NCBI GenBank assembly: GCA_032871835.1
Contig: CM065299.1
Coordinates: forward strand, 81,845,652-81,909,651
Direction of reading: 5' to 3'
DNA length: 64,000 nt
Origin: Dipteronia dyeriana
Lineage: Eukaryota > Streptophyta > Magnoliopsida > Sapindales > Sapindaceae
Shown: positions 45,960 through 57,766 of the stretch, in pieces
Layout of the letters: each line of letters begins with the position of its first letter
How positions within the stretch are numbered: the first letter of the stretch is position 1
The notes under the pieces: model-generated
Told to the model about the DNA's origin: nothing
What the model saw: the letters and a program-made list of their open reading frames with translations, nothing else
Database searches by the model: none
Translations under genes and position numbers: made by a program

Positions 45960-46932
45960 TCAAGGAATATAAAATACATTGTCCAACAATATATAATTAT
46001 TACAAAAACGTAATCTAATTACGCTCTCTGCTCCTGCTAACACGACATCCCCTGACCCTACATGCATTGAGAAGGCTTCCTCTTTTAGCTGTGTCCAAGA
46101 ATCAGTCCATTGCAAATAAGAACAAACATGGTTAGTGGCCCCCAAATCAACTATCCAGGGTGAAGAATCATCTTTCACTAAACATGACTTAAGAACAAGT
46201 AAATCATATTTACCTTTCTTGGACTTCTTCTTGTTTTGGGTTTTCTTGGGTTTAGGCTTACCCTTCGTTTTCCCCGTATATCTCTTCCTCTTCTTATTAT
46301 TGGAGGAAGATGATTAGGTAACACTTGCCTCACCGGTCTTTCCCTTGTAGTCCTTAGTCAAGGACTCAAAGGTAGTGAGCTCATTCAGCAGCTGTGTGAG
46401 ACTGAACCTTAACTTGTTCATGTCATAGTTACTCTTAAACTGATCAAAACTCTTCGGAAGAGTCATTAGTATGATGCTAACTTGACTGGGTTCGTCAACA
46501 GCCCCGCCATTGATTTCTGCCACGTTGAAGTAGGACATCATGCTCAGGACATGTTCCTGAACTAACGTACCTTCCTTCATGCGAGCTAGCATAGCGGAAC
46601 AAACAGCTTCGTGTCGCTTTTGCTCAGAGGGTTGCCCAAACATAGCTTGCAATGAATCCGTGATTTCGAATGTTGAATTCATTGCTTCATGCTTTGTGAC
46701 AATCACGTCTGTCATAGAAGCCAGTAGATATGTTCGAACCTTCTCATCAGATGAGACCCATCGTTCGTATGCCTCACGAACAGTTCGTGTGGCATTGGCA
46801 GCAGACGCTGGAGGACATTCCTCCCTTGAGGTCTTTAGTGACCAATATTGCATTAATATTAAGTTTCCACTTAATGTCGTTATCACCGGTTAATTTTTCG
46901 TTTACGAGAATTTGAAGTAATACTGAAGACAT
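45960..46932 (-). pseudogene. Copia2 gag and protease start (broken)
   Basis: The minus strand starts MSSVLLQILVNEKLTGDNDI at 46932, typical of copia gag (UBN2 family). It shifts frame near 46830 and continues REAYERWVSSDEKVRTYLLA through MKEGTLVQEHVLSMMSYFNV and LPKSFDQFKSNYDMNK. A stop at 46314-46316 is followed by a lysine-rich linker and a protease start, SPWIVDLGATNHVCSYLQ. No CCHC zinc knuckle is found between linker and protease, so that part appears deleted. The frame ends in the LTR after DNVFYIP. Not functional. Confidence 0.85.
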
Positions 46933-46939
46933 TATTGCT

Positions 46940-48650
46940 GGAATAAATAAAACATTCATTCAGTCATTTATTTAAAACAAGTGTGGGTGCTTTGGTATAA
47001 ATTTAAACATGATGCATGAACATGTTTAACGAACTAGAATTACCCTAAAACTAGTCATTATACCATGACAATCCAACATACCACAAAGAAGTGCCGCCTT
47101 AAGGTCGGTCAAGTCTTTACATGTTGGACAGAGACATTCTCAATCAAATGATATTCTAGAATAAATCTTATTCCATATCATTCAGCCATCGTTTATTCAG
47201 TTAGGTTTTTAATTAACAAACTTAATCAAAACCTTTGTGAGTGTAACCCACCATTTCAGATCTCACGAGCTTAACTCGAGAATTGCCGCCTTAGGATCGG
47301 TCAATCAAGAAATACCCTCAGAAATCATATCTGTTAGGAAGTCAACCTTGATATTGACCTTTGTGGAAACCCTCTATAGGGAGGACGAAAGCAAAGCCGT
47401 CAAGAGGCCCCACTCATATCTCACGATATTGAACGAATGATGGAGACCACGGGATATATATGTCATATATCCCTCTCCCACTCACCTAGACTCTACAGGA
47501 TTAAATGACTAACTTTAATCAAGTTATCTAGCACATTAACTAATTAGAAACAAATTCTAATTAACTAATAAATTATGAATGATTTTTAACAATTAAAAAT
47601 CTAATCTCTTAGTGAATAATCTAAGTCTTTGTAAACTATTTACCAATGTCAGATTATTGTGGTAGTGTTTACCAAGTTTTAACTATTAAAAGCCTAACAC
47701 TTTATTCGGATCCTTTATTATTAGGTTATTAATCAAGTTAATCATAATAAATGGCCCTATTAATCTAATTTTTTAAACACTTTAATAACTAGATTAATAT
47801 TAATGAGAATTACTAAGTTTTCTAATCATTAAAAACTAATCTCATTATTCATAGTCATTTATGTATTTACTCATTTTAATCACATTAAAAAAACATAAAA
47901 TATCAGGCTATGATGCATGTATGACATATCAAATATATTTGTGTAGGCACATCTAATCTAAATTACATACGTATATATGACAATGCCTTTATCATCACAT
48001 AATATAAAGCATACATGAATTGACCGAGTATTGTGGATTATTTAACCTAAAAAAATTGGAATCAAAAATTATAAAAATACCCCCAAGGCATTCCTTGGTC
48101 TTTTAGTAACTTCAGATATCTTCCAGTCTCTTCAGGTCACCCATATTCATATCATGAATCCGAAACGAGAAATTTACACAGAATGAACTAGGCAACACTT
48201 ACCAAAGGAATCGTGCAAGACATTGTGAACAGTGCCGTGAATAGTACAGTATGAACAGTACCCTGTGAACAGTGTCCCGAGAACAGCACCCCCCGGTGAA
48301 CAGTACGTATGAACAGTCGTGAACATTATCGATGAACAGTACCTCGGTGAACAGTATCCATGAATAGTACCCCGATGAATAGTACCACCGTCGAGTGCAT
48401 TTCCAGTTCTTCGTTTACAGGTTATAATTTTTTTTTATTTACAATACAATAACAATAAAAATAAAAAATAAAAAATAAAAATATTATACAACCCATAAAC
48501 CATAAATCCACAGTACCATAAAAAATTTACAATCAACCATGTTTAAATTAAACAATTTAATTATAAATATTCATACAATCATATAGATGGTGCCTACATT
48601 TTCATACATACAGGAGCATCGAAAACGATTTCCTGTTCCAAAAAATAAAT
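46940..48650 (-). other. Copia2 leader between primer site and gag
   Basis: About 1.7 kb without coding signal. A TGCCGCCTTAAGGTCGGTCAA-like stretch occurs twice (about 47092 and 47283). At 48228-48400 a GTGAACAGTACC-type motif is repeated about eleven times at 12-19 bp spacing. Confidence 0.7.
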
Positions 48651-48665
48651 TGGCTCTGATACCAA
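48651..48665 (-). other. Copia2 primer-binding site (initiator Met tRNA)
   Basis: The minus strand reads TTGGTATCAGAGCCA next to the 5' LTR border at 48667, complementary to the 3' end of initiator Met tRNA. It fixes the element's orientation. Confidence 0.92.
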
Positions 48666-48666
48666 T

Positions 48667-49304
48667 TGTTGGAACCCCGTTCACCGTTAACGCAGCGGAA
48701 ATGGGTTTTAAAAGTTTTATGTACCGATCGTAAACGATCTGGAACCAGTGAACTTGAGATCGTAATTATTTTCGGAACTAATACATATAAAATTATTACA
48801 GTAATAAAATATATGTATATACAGGAAATTGAAATCGATATAATCATAAGTATAAAATCTAGAACCTTACCAACTTTTAGAGGCTTCTTCACTTTATGAT
48901 ATGCTCCTATCTGAACCACTCGATCTTCTTCACTTACTCCCGGAACTGATAACTGTGTGTGCATCACGGTACTCAGGAACTTAGAAGGATGTTAAAGAAT
49001 AAGAAAAAAAAACTCTTTCTTATAGTATTAGTATACAACACTTGCACACTTTTCTCTCTTTTGGTAGGTTGAACTTACGCAGACACTTGCATTGATAAAA
49101 AACAATCGATTGATGCGTGTACTGGTTAGCACAAATATATCAAATATATTTTCTTAATCAAAATCTCTTCAATTGTTTCACACACCCGCTTTTCCCAAAG
49201 AACAAGTCAACTGATTCGTTGTTTTATTTTTAAATCACACAATGATGGATATGCAATTTGTATCATATACAAATTCTTTTTTTTTTGTTGCATCACATTT
49301 TTAT

Positions 49305-49374
<70 letters not shown>

Positions 49375-50721
49375 GTTGTTGTGATTCGGTTTTTTCAAAA
49401 AAAAAAACTGATCACAATTTTTTTAAAAACAAACTATTTTAAAAAAAATATCACATATCTTTTAATTGATTTTATTTGAATTCAAACTATTTAAATTCAA
49501 AAATCAAATATTTAATTTAATAAAATAAAATAATCACATTATCTTATTTCATTCAAAAACAAATATCAACATATAACCTCTATTTAGTGATTACCATTAT
49601 TCATTAATTAAATAATCTCATTATTCAATTAATTCCCGAGTAAATACGTGTCACTTTCGTAACACAATTAATTGACAATCCAATTAATTAACCGTGACCC
49701 TTGTTACCTAAATCGATCAGGCTAGCAATGAGACCTAATGAATCCTCAGTATATTGAGCTCAAATAATCATTGGAATCAATAATTAAACTCTTTAATTAA
49801 GATTCCTTGATTATTAACTCCGGTGTTATTCCTCTAAAATCCCGAAGCTGCACTCTCTCAACTGCAGACGCTTTTACACAGACCGATACAACTCGGTGTC
49901 CATCGATATAGCTATTACATATGGTGTGATCCTCCATAGTAGTTCATAATTAGAGTTGGGTCATAATGTTCAATATACCCCTATAATTACATATATCCTT
50001 TAAGTACTGTTGATTCTCTAATGGACAATAAATCCTATTTCCTAATGGAATTAGGAGAGTACTCATATTGTTCAACCCCCGAATCAACCCTTAAGGGAAC
50101 TACCATCTACTTCTCACAAGAATGAGTGGATTCCACTATTGTGTACAAACCTTCCCAGCCACAAGCCAAACCGCAATCCCAACATACGGAGTATATTGAT
50201 CAGGAAATGCATATGAGCTCACTCATGGTATATCAAAGACCACGATCTAACCTGAAGGAGTGGATAAGAGACTCAAGATTAAGATCACCCACATATAGCC
50301 ATCATTAGTTGATATATATGAATCTCATCGGTAAACAGATCTTGGTGAGAGATTCATATAGATCAAGACCCAGTCCTGTATGATCACATCATACAAGGTG
50401 CCTCCATTCCCATATCTCATATGAATGATTCAGGATAGAATCATCGTACATTATGGAATGGACCACAACTATAGATGAACCACAAATAAAGTACCCAACT
50501 TTATTTGCTATCTATGTACTCTTTAGATTGCACGTCTCTTATTATATCCATATGTATATGACACTCATATACATAGTTCGTGATTACATCCGGCAATCTT
50601 GGATGTTAAATATATGCACAAGTTATAAAATAAACAACACAACAAGAATGAATTGAACTTTTCTTTTCTTTATTTCATAAATTCATTTACAAATTACATC
50701 TTTAAGGCATAAACCCTAACA
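48667..50721 (-). repeat. Copia2 5' LTR (right), 2055 bp
   Basis: Full-length LTR, TG...CA in either orientation. It contains a pure (TA)31 run at 49311-49372 that the left LTR lacks at the same place (near 44915). Confidence 0.9.
49311..49372. repeat. (TA)31 microsatellite
   Basis: 62 bp of uninterrupted TA within the right LTR of Copia2. Confidence 0.95.
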
Positions 50722-51960
50722 ACCAATCTCCCTCTAGAGTTTTGAGAAAATCCTTCAACCTAGTCCTCATCTACAATGTCATAGAAACAATACATAAGTA
50801 ACTTGGAAAAAGCTTGGTTTCATCAATTAAAAGTCTTGATTGATTTTCAAAAATATGCTCGATTCTTTCTAAGATATGCTCGATTCTTTCTAAGATAAGC
50901 CCGATCATATTAAAAAAAAGTTCGATCTTTGACTAATATGATACTTTAAAAAATATGCTCGATTTGACTACAAATATACTCGATGTTTTAAACAATATGT
51001 TCGATTTTCCAACAAATATACTATATTGAACTAAACCTAATTAAAAAAAAGGGCTTGATCCTTTGAAAATTATGCTCGATTCTTTCAAAAATATGATGTT
51101 TTCTTTCTAAAATATACTCGATTTAACTAAACATAATTTTAAAAAAAATGTTCGATCATTTGAAAAATATGCTCGATTATTTCTAAAATATGCTCGATTT
51201 TTTCTAAAATACACTCAATTTAACTACACATTATTTTTTTTAAAAAATGATCGATCCGTTGAAAAATATGTTCGATTCTTTCAAAAATATGCTTGATTTA
51301 AGTCAACGTAAATTTCAAAAAAAAAAGTGTTCGATCCTTTGAAAAATATGTTCGGTTCTTTCAAAAATATACTTGATTTGGCTACAAATCGAGCATATTT
51401 AACTAAACCTAATTTTCAAGAAAAAAATCCTCGATCTTTTGAAAAATATGCTCCATTATTTCTAAAATAAGCTCGATCATATTTAAAAAAAAAACTCGAT
51501 TTGACTACAAATATATTCGATTTAACTAAAGCTAATTTTCAAAAAAAAAAAATCATCGAAACTCTATCAAATAAGCTCGATTCTACTACAAAAAAGCTCG
51601 GGTCTTGTTAAAAAAGTCTCGGCTACCCAGATTTTTTTCTTCCTCAACAAATTCAAACCCTAACCTAACCACAACCATTCTCAGATCCTTAAATCAACCA
51701 TAATCTACAAGTTCAATCAACAAAAACCAGATCTAACATGCAATGCTACTTCTGAACAACAAAATCGAAAACAAAATCAAAATGAACTTACCTCGATCGA
51801 TTGTAAAACTTCTCAATGGATATTCCACTGCTCTCTGGTCACTCCGCTGTCAATATCGTCGTCGTCGATACAGTTATAATCGCTTAAAAGTCACTGAACT
51901 TTTTTTTTCTCTCTCTACTTTTTCTCTCTCACGTTGAAAACGACAACTCACTTTCTGGGT
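50722..51960 (-). pseudogene. MULE1 ULP gene, start exon, leader intron and leader exon
   Basis: On the minus strand a leader exon ends at 51792 (ATCGAG|GTAAGT). Its intron runs to an acceptor-like CATTGTAG directly before ATG at 50770-50768. The start exon reads MRTRLKDFLKTLEGDW and is cut by Copia2 at 50721; the continuation (YEEKRTRHNHFDAI, changed to its present codons) resumes at 44271. MULE2 has the same arrangement at 60575 and 59511. The intron is filled by the GCTCGAT array. Confidence 0.72.
50860..51610. repeat. A-tract / GCTCGAT array in the MULE1 ULP leader intron
   Basis: About 30 degenerate units of form AAAATATGCTCGATTCTTTC, spaced about 20-26 bp. They have the same strand orientation as the arrays at 52610 and 59560. 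Confidence 0.8.
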
Positions 51961-52322
51961 ATTTTGGTCTCGACACCTTAATTGGTGCATTTTAAACATA
52001 CATTATTAAACCGGTGATATTTGCACAAAGCCACCCAAAATACTATCAAAAATTTTTCGAGCCCTTTTTAAATTATGTTATTTTAATTTTTGGTCTCAAC
52101 CATATGGACAAAGTGGTAATGATGAGAAATGCCACCTTTTTTTTAGTGAGTTGCAGTGATGTCAACAGTTTAATAAGTTAAGTTTAAAAGGCACATATTA
52201 TGGTGAACTACCGAAATTGTCTTTAAATAATCGATTATTTATTCTTTAAGAAACACCTCCTCATTCTCTCTCCAAAAAAATTATTCGAAAATCAATCAAC
52301 TACTCATCTGTCTCTCCAAAAA

Positions 52323-52353
52323 ATGAGTCTCTCTCCAGATATTGCACAAGAAG
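52323..52353 (+). other. MULE2 transposase leader exon
   Basis: The exon ends at a donor, CAAGAAG|GTAAAC, at 52353. The next acceptor, TTTTGACAG, ends at 53021, five bases before the transposase ATG. An ATG in this exon is out of frame with the transposase, so I treat it as leader. Confidence 0.5.
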
Positions 52354-52609
52354 GTAAACACATATTTATGATCTTCATTTTTATTTTTTTATGAATTTCT
52401 GTGTGGTTTAACAATGTATGAACATCTATGAACATGTTGTCTCCATTTTTTTTATGTCTACGAGTTGTATATGTGTCCGAGATTTGTTACATTGGTCTGA
52501 GCATTTTTTTAATATTTCGGAGCGGTATTTACATTTTGCCGAGCTAATTTGAAGTGGTGCAAATAAGTTTAAAATCTTGGGCATAAAAGCTTGAAAGCAT
52601 TTTAAAAAA

Positions 52610-52935
52610 GCTCGAACCATTAAAAAAAAACTCGAGTCATTTTTAAAAAAGCTCGATCATCTACAAAAAAACCTAGATCATGTACAAAAAAGCTCGATCC
52701 CTCACAGAAAAACCTCGATCATGTACAAAAAAAGCTCTATCCCATACAAAAAAAAACCTCGATCAATTTCAAAAAAGCTCGATTCCTCACAAAAAAGCTC
52801 GATCCCTAAAAAAAACTCGAGCCATTAAAAAAAAACTCGACCATGTACAAAAAAAGCTTAGTCCCTCACAAAAAAAGCTCGATCAAGTTCAAAAAAGTTC
52901 GATTCCTAACAAAAAAAGCTCGATCCCTTACACTT
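52610..52935. repeat. A-tract / GCTCGATCC array in the MULE2 transposase leader intron
   Basis: About 16 units of form AAAAAAGCTCGATCCCTCAC at 20-21 bp spacing, all in one orientation. Confidence 0.88.
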
Positions 52936-53025
52936 TAGATTTTTGTTTAATCCTTTATAATTGTAAATTTAATATTAAATATTATTTTCTTAATAATGGT
53001 TTTTTATGATGATTTTGACAGGACA

Positions 53026-55734
53026 ATGGATAGGGTGAGAATAGTTATATATTACAACGGTCGATAGGAGCAATTACCTGATGGAAGTCAGAGGTATTTA
53101 TGTTCCGATAACCAAGGTTTGTATGTGTCAAAGAGTATGACTTACGACGAACTGGTGTCGATCGTGCAAACCGTTGTGAAGTATGATGAGAACAAATACA
53201 GTGTTGATCTACAGTCTATATCAATCGTTTCTGGGACTACATGTCGTACATTTATAAGAAACAATGATGATGTTCAGTTTATGCTAGGGGGAAGATAGGG
53301 TGATCTATCAAGTATGTGTTAGTCTAATCGAGAGGCCAGCAAGAGGTGTCATTGGTGAAGATATCCCTCATCATGATAACAACCAACAATTTCGATCGTC
53401 AGGCGGAAGCAACCAGTTGTTCACAGAAAGAAATGGGATTGATGGTGGGAAAACATGTGTGGTGTCCCACCGGAAGTAGCTGACCATTCTGATATACTGG
53501 GACCTCAATTCGATGATATTTTTGGTTATCAAATTGAGATGAATGGTAGGCAATACAACCACCAATACAATAAGATCTGCAATGACATCAACAATAAGCA
53601 GAATACAATACCGAATGTTGGACCGATTCATGAGGTGGATAATGAGGTAAATTTTAATCCGATAGATAATGTAGAGAACAATAAGGATGATAAAGAACCT
53701 GTCCAAACGGAAAGACCTGTAAGATGTGTGAACAGATTTAATTCTAATGCACCAGATATAGCTGAGACCTCCGAGGTCCGGGCTAATGTAACTCTAGATG
53801 ATTATGATAATGCCACAACGTGGGTTATTCCATGAGCAGAATCATACTCGTTTGGTATGGGTGGAAGCAGGAACTTGGTTGAAGAAACTACAAGCATGAT
53901 ATATAAAGGACAATGTTTTCCTACGAAAAAGGATTTGAAGAGACTAGTAGGCCATTTTGCAATGCGGCAGAACTTCGAGTGGAAGGTGAAAATGTCCAAT
54001 AAGACAACATTACATCTAGTTTGTTTGATGGAAAATTGTACGTGGAAATTAAGAGCGGTGAGGAGAGATGAAGGGACATACTTTCAAGTAAGAAGTTTTG
54101 TCAACGAACACACTTGTCCGTTAGAGGAAATTCACCGCTGTCATCGACAAGCTAGTGCAGTCATAATTGGACAAGTGGTTGCACCTAGACTTCAACAACA
54201 AGATGGTCGACTAATGCGTCCGAAAGGCATAATCGCCGACATGAAAACAATGTATCGAATCCAAATCATGTACAATAAGGCACACCAAGCCCTTGATTAT
54301 ACGTTGTCACTGACCTATGGAACGCATGAGGAAACCTTCCAACTGTTTCCATCATTCGGTTACGTTTTGGAATAAATTACAGTGCGATGAAGGTGGTAAA
54401 TTCCTCTACTTAGAGGATTTCGGATGTGTATGCATCTAGTAATTATCGTTGATGGTACCCATTTGAAGGGACGATTCAGGGGTACAATGTTTCTTACAAT
54501 AACACAAGATGAGAATGAACAAGTGTATCCAATTGCTTTTGGGTACAATGACTCAGAAAACAACCTTCCATGGGAGTGGTTTTTGGATTGCTTGAAGGGT
54601 TCCCTAGGTCATATTGATGAGCTGGTTTTCATTTCCGATAGACACGCAAGCATTAAAGCAGGGATTTCTAAAGTGTTCCCTTATGCCACCCATACCATAT
54701 GTTGCTAGCACTTTTATGAAAATATTAAGAAGCGATATCACAGAAAGGATGTTACCGCGATAATGGAAAGAGCAGCCCGCACGTACACCTAGTTAAAATA
54801 TAACCGGCACATGGAAGAGTTAAGAAACTTGTACCAGAATGCATATGATTATGTAATTGATTCCGATCCACACAAGTGGTCTCGTGTACACTGTCCTAAA
54901 AAAAGGTATAGGGTGATGACAACAAATGCTACATAATGCATAAACTAATGCCTAAAATTTACACGACAACTGCCTATGTTGACTCTGGCTGAGTTCATTA
55001 GGAATATGCTACAACGGTGGCTTCACGATCGCTATAGAGCTGCACAATCCATGTGTCATCAGTTGATTGATGCAGCACATCTTGTGATCTTAAAACGTGT
55101 GGAGAAGTGTGGTTTAATGACGGTAAATCAAGTCGACTGAAATATTTTCTCGGTCAAACAGTTTGGAAAACAATGGACTGTTGACTTAGCCCGAAAGACC
55201 TGTACTTACAACAAATTCCAAATGGATCATTTTACATGTTCTCACGCACTCGTTGCTGTAAGGTACATTACAAGTTTTAGTGTGCGGTCACTATTACTGA
55301 AACCTGAACCTCATCGTTTTCAATGTTTTTTGTAGGGAGCGAAACTTGGATTTGACATCGTTGTGTTCGGACTACTACAAGAGACATACACTTATTGACG
55401 TGTACTCGGTTCTTATTATGCCGGTTGGACATCCTTCCATTTGGGTTATGCCATCTGATATTGCTCATAGGGTGATTTTGAATCCAATCCCAGGAGACAA
55501 GCAGGACGTCCGAGGGTGGGTCAACATGTCTCATCTTCGGAGAGGACAACTACACAATCGTGTAGAAGATGTGGACAACCAAGGCATAATTTTAGGAGAT
55601 GTTCTAACCCACCTTTGATTAATAAAGGTCCAAGCAGAGGTGTTCCCAATGAATACTGCCGCAAAAGTAACATCTGTCATTCAATTGGACACAATAAACA
55701 GACGTGCCCTAACATGGACTCTAATAGGGAATGA
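53026..55734 (+). pseudogene. MULE2 transposase (MuDR/MULE type), broken
   Basis: It starts MDRVRIVIYYNGR and carries an N-terminal PB1-like region. The MuDR DNA-binding domain is at about 53900-54125 (FPTKKDLKRLVGHFAMRQNF, CTWKLRAVRRDEGTYFQVR). The MULE catalytic core has the first Asp in IIVDGTHLKGRF (54451) and the second in VFISDRHASI (54637). A SWIM zinc finger is near 55200-55260 (CTYNKFQMDHFTCSHAL). A small intron, about 55263-55335, joins it to RERNLDL. Two zinc knuckles follow, CRRCGQPRHNFRRC and CHSIGHNKQTC. Stops at 53077, near 53297, 53833, 54373, 54706-54708 (a Trp codon), 54790 and others, plus frame changes at about 53450 and 55500, make it inactive. Confidence 0.85.
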
Positions 55735-55976
55735 ATGGCAAGGTTTTTATCACATTGTAAACATTTGGAGATTGTAATAATTTGGAATTGTATGAGTTGT
55801 TCGTTAACTTATTTTGTACTATAAAAAATTGTATCAGATTGTCAAGGTTTGCTATGTGTTTCGTACATGTGATGGCAGACACTGGAAATAAAAACATTAA
55901 AAGAAATTGAAATAATATTACTGAATTAGAATGTCTTTGTACATAAAAAAATGTATAAAATATAAAAAATATACAA
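55735..55976. other. Gap between the convergent MULE2 genes
   Basis: AT-rich; holds the 3' ends of both genes and nothing else that I can see. Confidence 0.6.
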
Positions 55977-57379
55977 CTAATCTCTAGGTGGGACTGGAGT
56001 TACAAATAATCTCCACAACCATTTTCTCTAGAATGATCCCCATTCGTCTTCTGACCAATCAAAAGGGCGTCGACCTGCCAGTAAGTACTCGATAAATCTC
56101 AATGTATGGGGACCACGATTACCCCTGCAATTGGACACATTAAAACGCGTTACAAATTGTTTTTAAATAATATCTAAGCACGTTAATGAAATAGAATGTC
56201 TTACGATTTTTTTTGTTGGGGGACTGTAGAAGTGGAGACCACGCTGATTGAGAAGGGCTTATTTTCCCTGGAGAATGGCCGACGACCACCTCGTCGTGCA
56301 GTGTGGAACACCGAGTCATTCAACATTGACTGTAAAAACCATCGTAATGGCCGGACCTATTACTTCCTGATATGAACGGGAACATACTGTCTCCAGGGGT
56401 CAAATATGTCCAGCTTCCCGAGAATAAGGTCGATGGTCACCACCAGCAAATTTTGGCCCCCCAATGTTGCACAGTATCAGAACCTGTAATAGTATGTAGA
56501 AGGTGTTAGGTTAGGATATATGAAAATTTTATAATTTAAATCATTTACACCCTCTAACACTTACAAAGTCAACCTCGTGCCATGGGCGGTTTCCACTCGT
56601 GGTAGCTCTACAGATCGTCTGAAGGTCCTCTTCCAACCATCGGGACTGTAACACATTCCACCTCGCTGTGGTCACAGCCCTGTGAGAATCACGAGGCATA
56701 ATTCTCTCCCACCGGAATAGCATAAGTGGTTGTACATACAATCATTGACAAATTCTTGTCAATAAAAAAAAAACCAAAAAACGAGATGCGATACCAATAA
56801 TTTATAACTACTTATATAGAATTGTGTATCCAATATGTTAATCATCTGATTGTGCACAATGTAGAATCCCCATTGACGCTTCTGAAGAATATGGAGATAT
56901 GCATCCATATGTTGACAATATATAAAAGTAATGAATTGTTAACAATATAACATTATTTAAACAAATGTTAATTTGAAAATCACGTAAGTACGTACCGTGT
57001 CATCCAAGTCCATTAAGTTGGATTGCATACGCATGAACCATTTGGCGTCGACTGGTGTCAGCACGTCCACGTCACGTCTATTTAATGGTTGGAGTAGCTT
57101 TATATAATTTTGAATACACATTAAAACACTGCCAAATTCATAGATGAAGTTATACTCACAGTTCCCCGTTGATGTTCCTCTTGAAGGTTTTGTATGTCGC
57201 AAGCCGGTCGGTGTCCACAAGTCCGTAGGGGTCAAATATGTGTTCCACGAACTAGGGTCGTGTCCTCAACCTCTTCGTCGGTATGGATCTGTGTAAGGGC
57301 TCATCAACTGCCACTCACGCTTTAGTATACGCTTCCTGGACGGTACTCTAGCCTCCTATAAGCTCTAGAGCTTGATCGA

Positions 57380-57560
57380 TATGATGGGTGGGGGAGGGGA
57401 CCGCTGAGCCTGGGTCAATGTTCTGGGTAGGAGAGGGGACCATTGAGCCTGGATCGATGTGTTGGGTGGGGGAGGGGACTGTTGAGCCTGGGTTGATGTG
57501 CTAGAGGGGAGGACCGCTGTGTGTGGGACAATATGCTGGGTGGGGTTGAGCTCTGTTGTT
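57380..57560. repeat. About 33 bp minisatellite in the ULP low-complexity region
   Basis: GGGTGGGGGAGGGGAC.GCTGAGCCTGG-type units repeat four to five times. On the minus strand they encode Pro/Ser-rich peptide. Confidence 0.75.
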
Positions 57561-57744
57561 GGGTTGCTATACTGGGTGGTGGGTGGAGCTCGGGCTGGGT
57601 CGACCCAAATACAATAGCTGGGAGGTCCAATCGGACTGTTGTATGTGTAGCAGGCCTACTATCACCGGTATACGATTGAAATTCACTCTCCGGACCTGCC
57701 CCTTCGGTAGGCGGGTCCTCGCTACGTCCACATGTCCTGTCTGT

Positions 57745-57766
57745 CCCCCCCCCCCCCCCCCCCCCC
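57745..57766. repeat. C22 homopolymer
   Basis: Twenty-two uninterrupted C. The corresponding place in MULE1 (about 41707-41712) has six. Confidence 0.95.

Larger units (their letters stand above)
44272..50721 (-). mobile_element. Copia2: Ty1/copia element, minus orientation, most of pol deleted
   Basis: Ends are TATTGGAACC (TG changed to TA) at the left and CCCTAACA at the right. The 6 bp sequence ACCAAT flanks both sides (44266-44271, 50722-50727). The right LTR, 48667-50721, is the 5' LTR on the minus strand and is followed by a Met-tRNA primer site. The left LTR, 44272-45958, is truncated. Only gag and the start of protease remain (46932-45960). Integrase, RT and RNase H are missing. The element disrupts the first coding exon of the MULE1 ULP gene. 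Confidence 0.88.
26600..52100. mobile_element. MULE1: ULP-bearing Mutator-like element, shattered by later insertions
   Basis: Parts of one two-gene MULE are collinear with MULE2: transposase 3' half (28090-29300, plus), ULP1 3' exons (29429-29940, minus), middle ULP exons and DUF1985 (41046-44271, minus) and start exon plus leader (50722-51960, minus). The gaps hold the NDX promoter copy and copia-like/Gypsy2 block (30052-40991), a MITE (41968-42876) and Copia2 (44272-50721). The right terminal region at about 51950-52110 resembles that of MULE2 at about 60710-60820. The left end is uncertain. Confidence 0.6.

Noticed and set aside
49207..49479. Tyr-Ile repeat peptides on both strands
   Set aside because: They are translations of the (TA)31 microsatellite.
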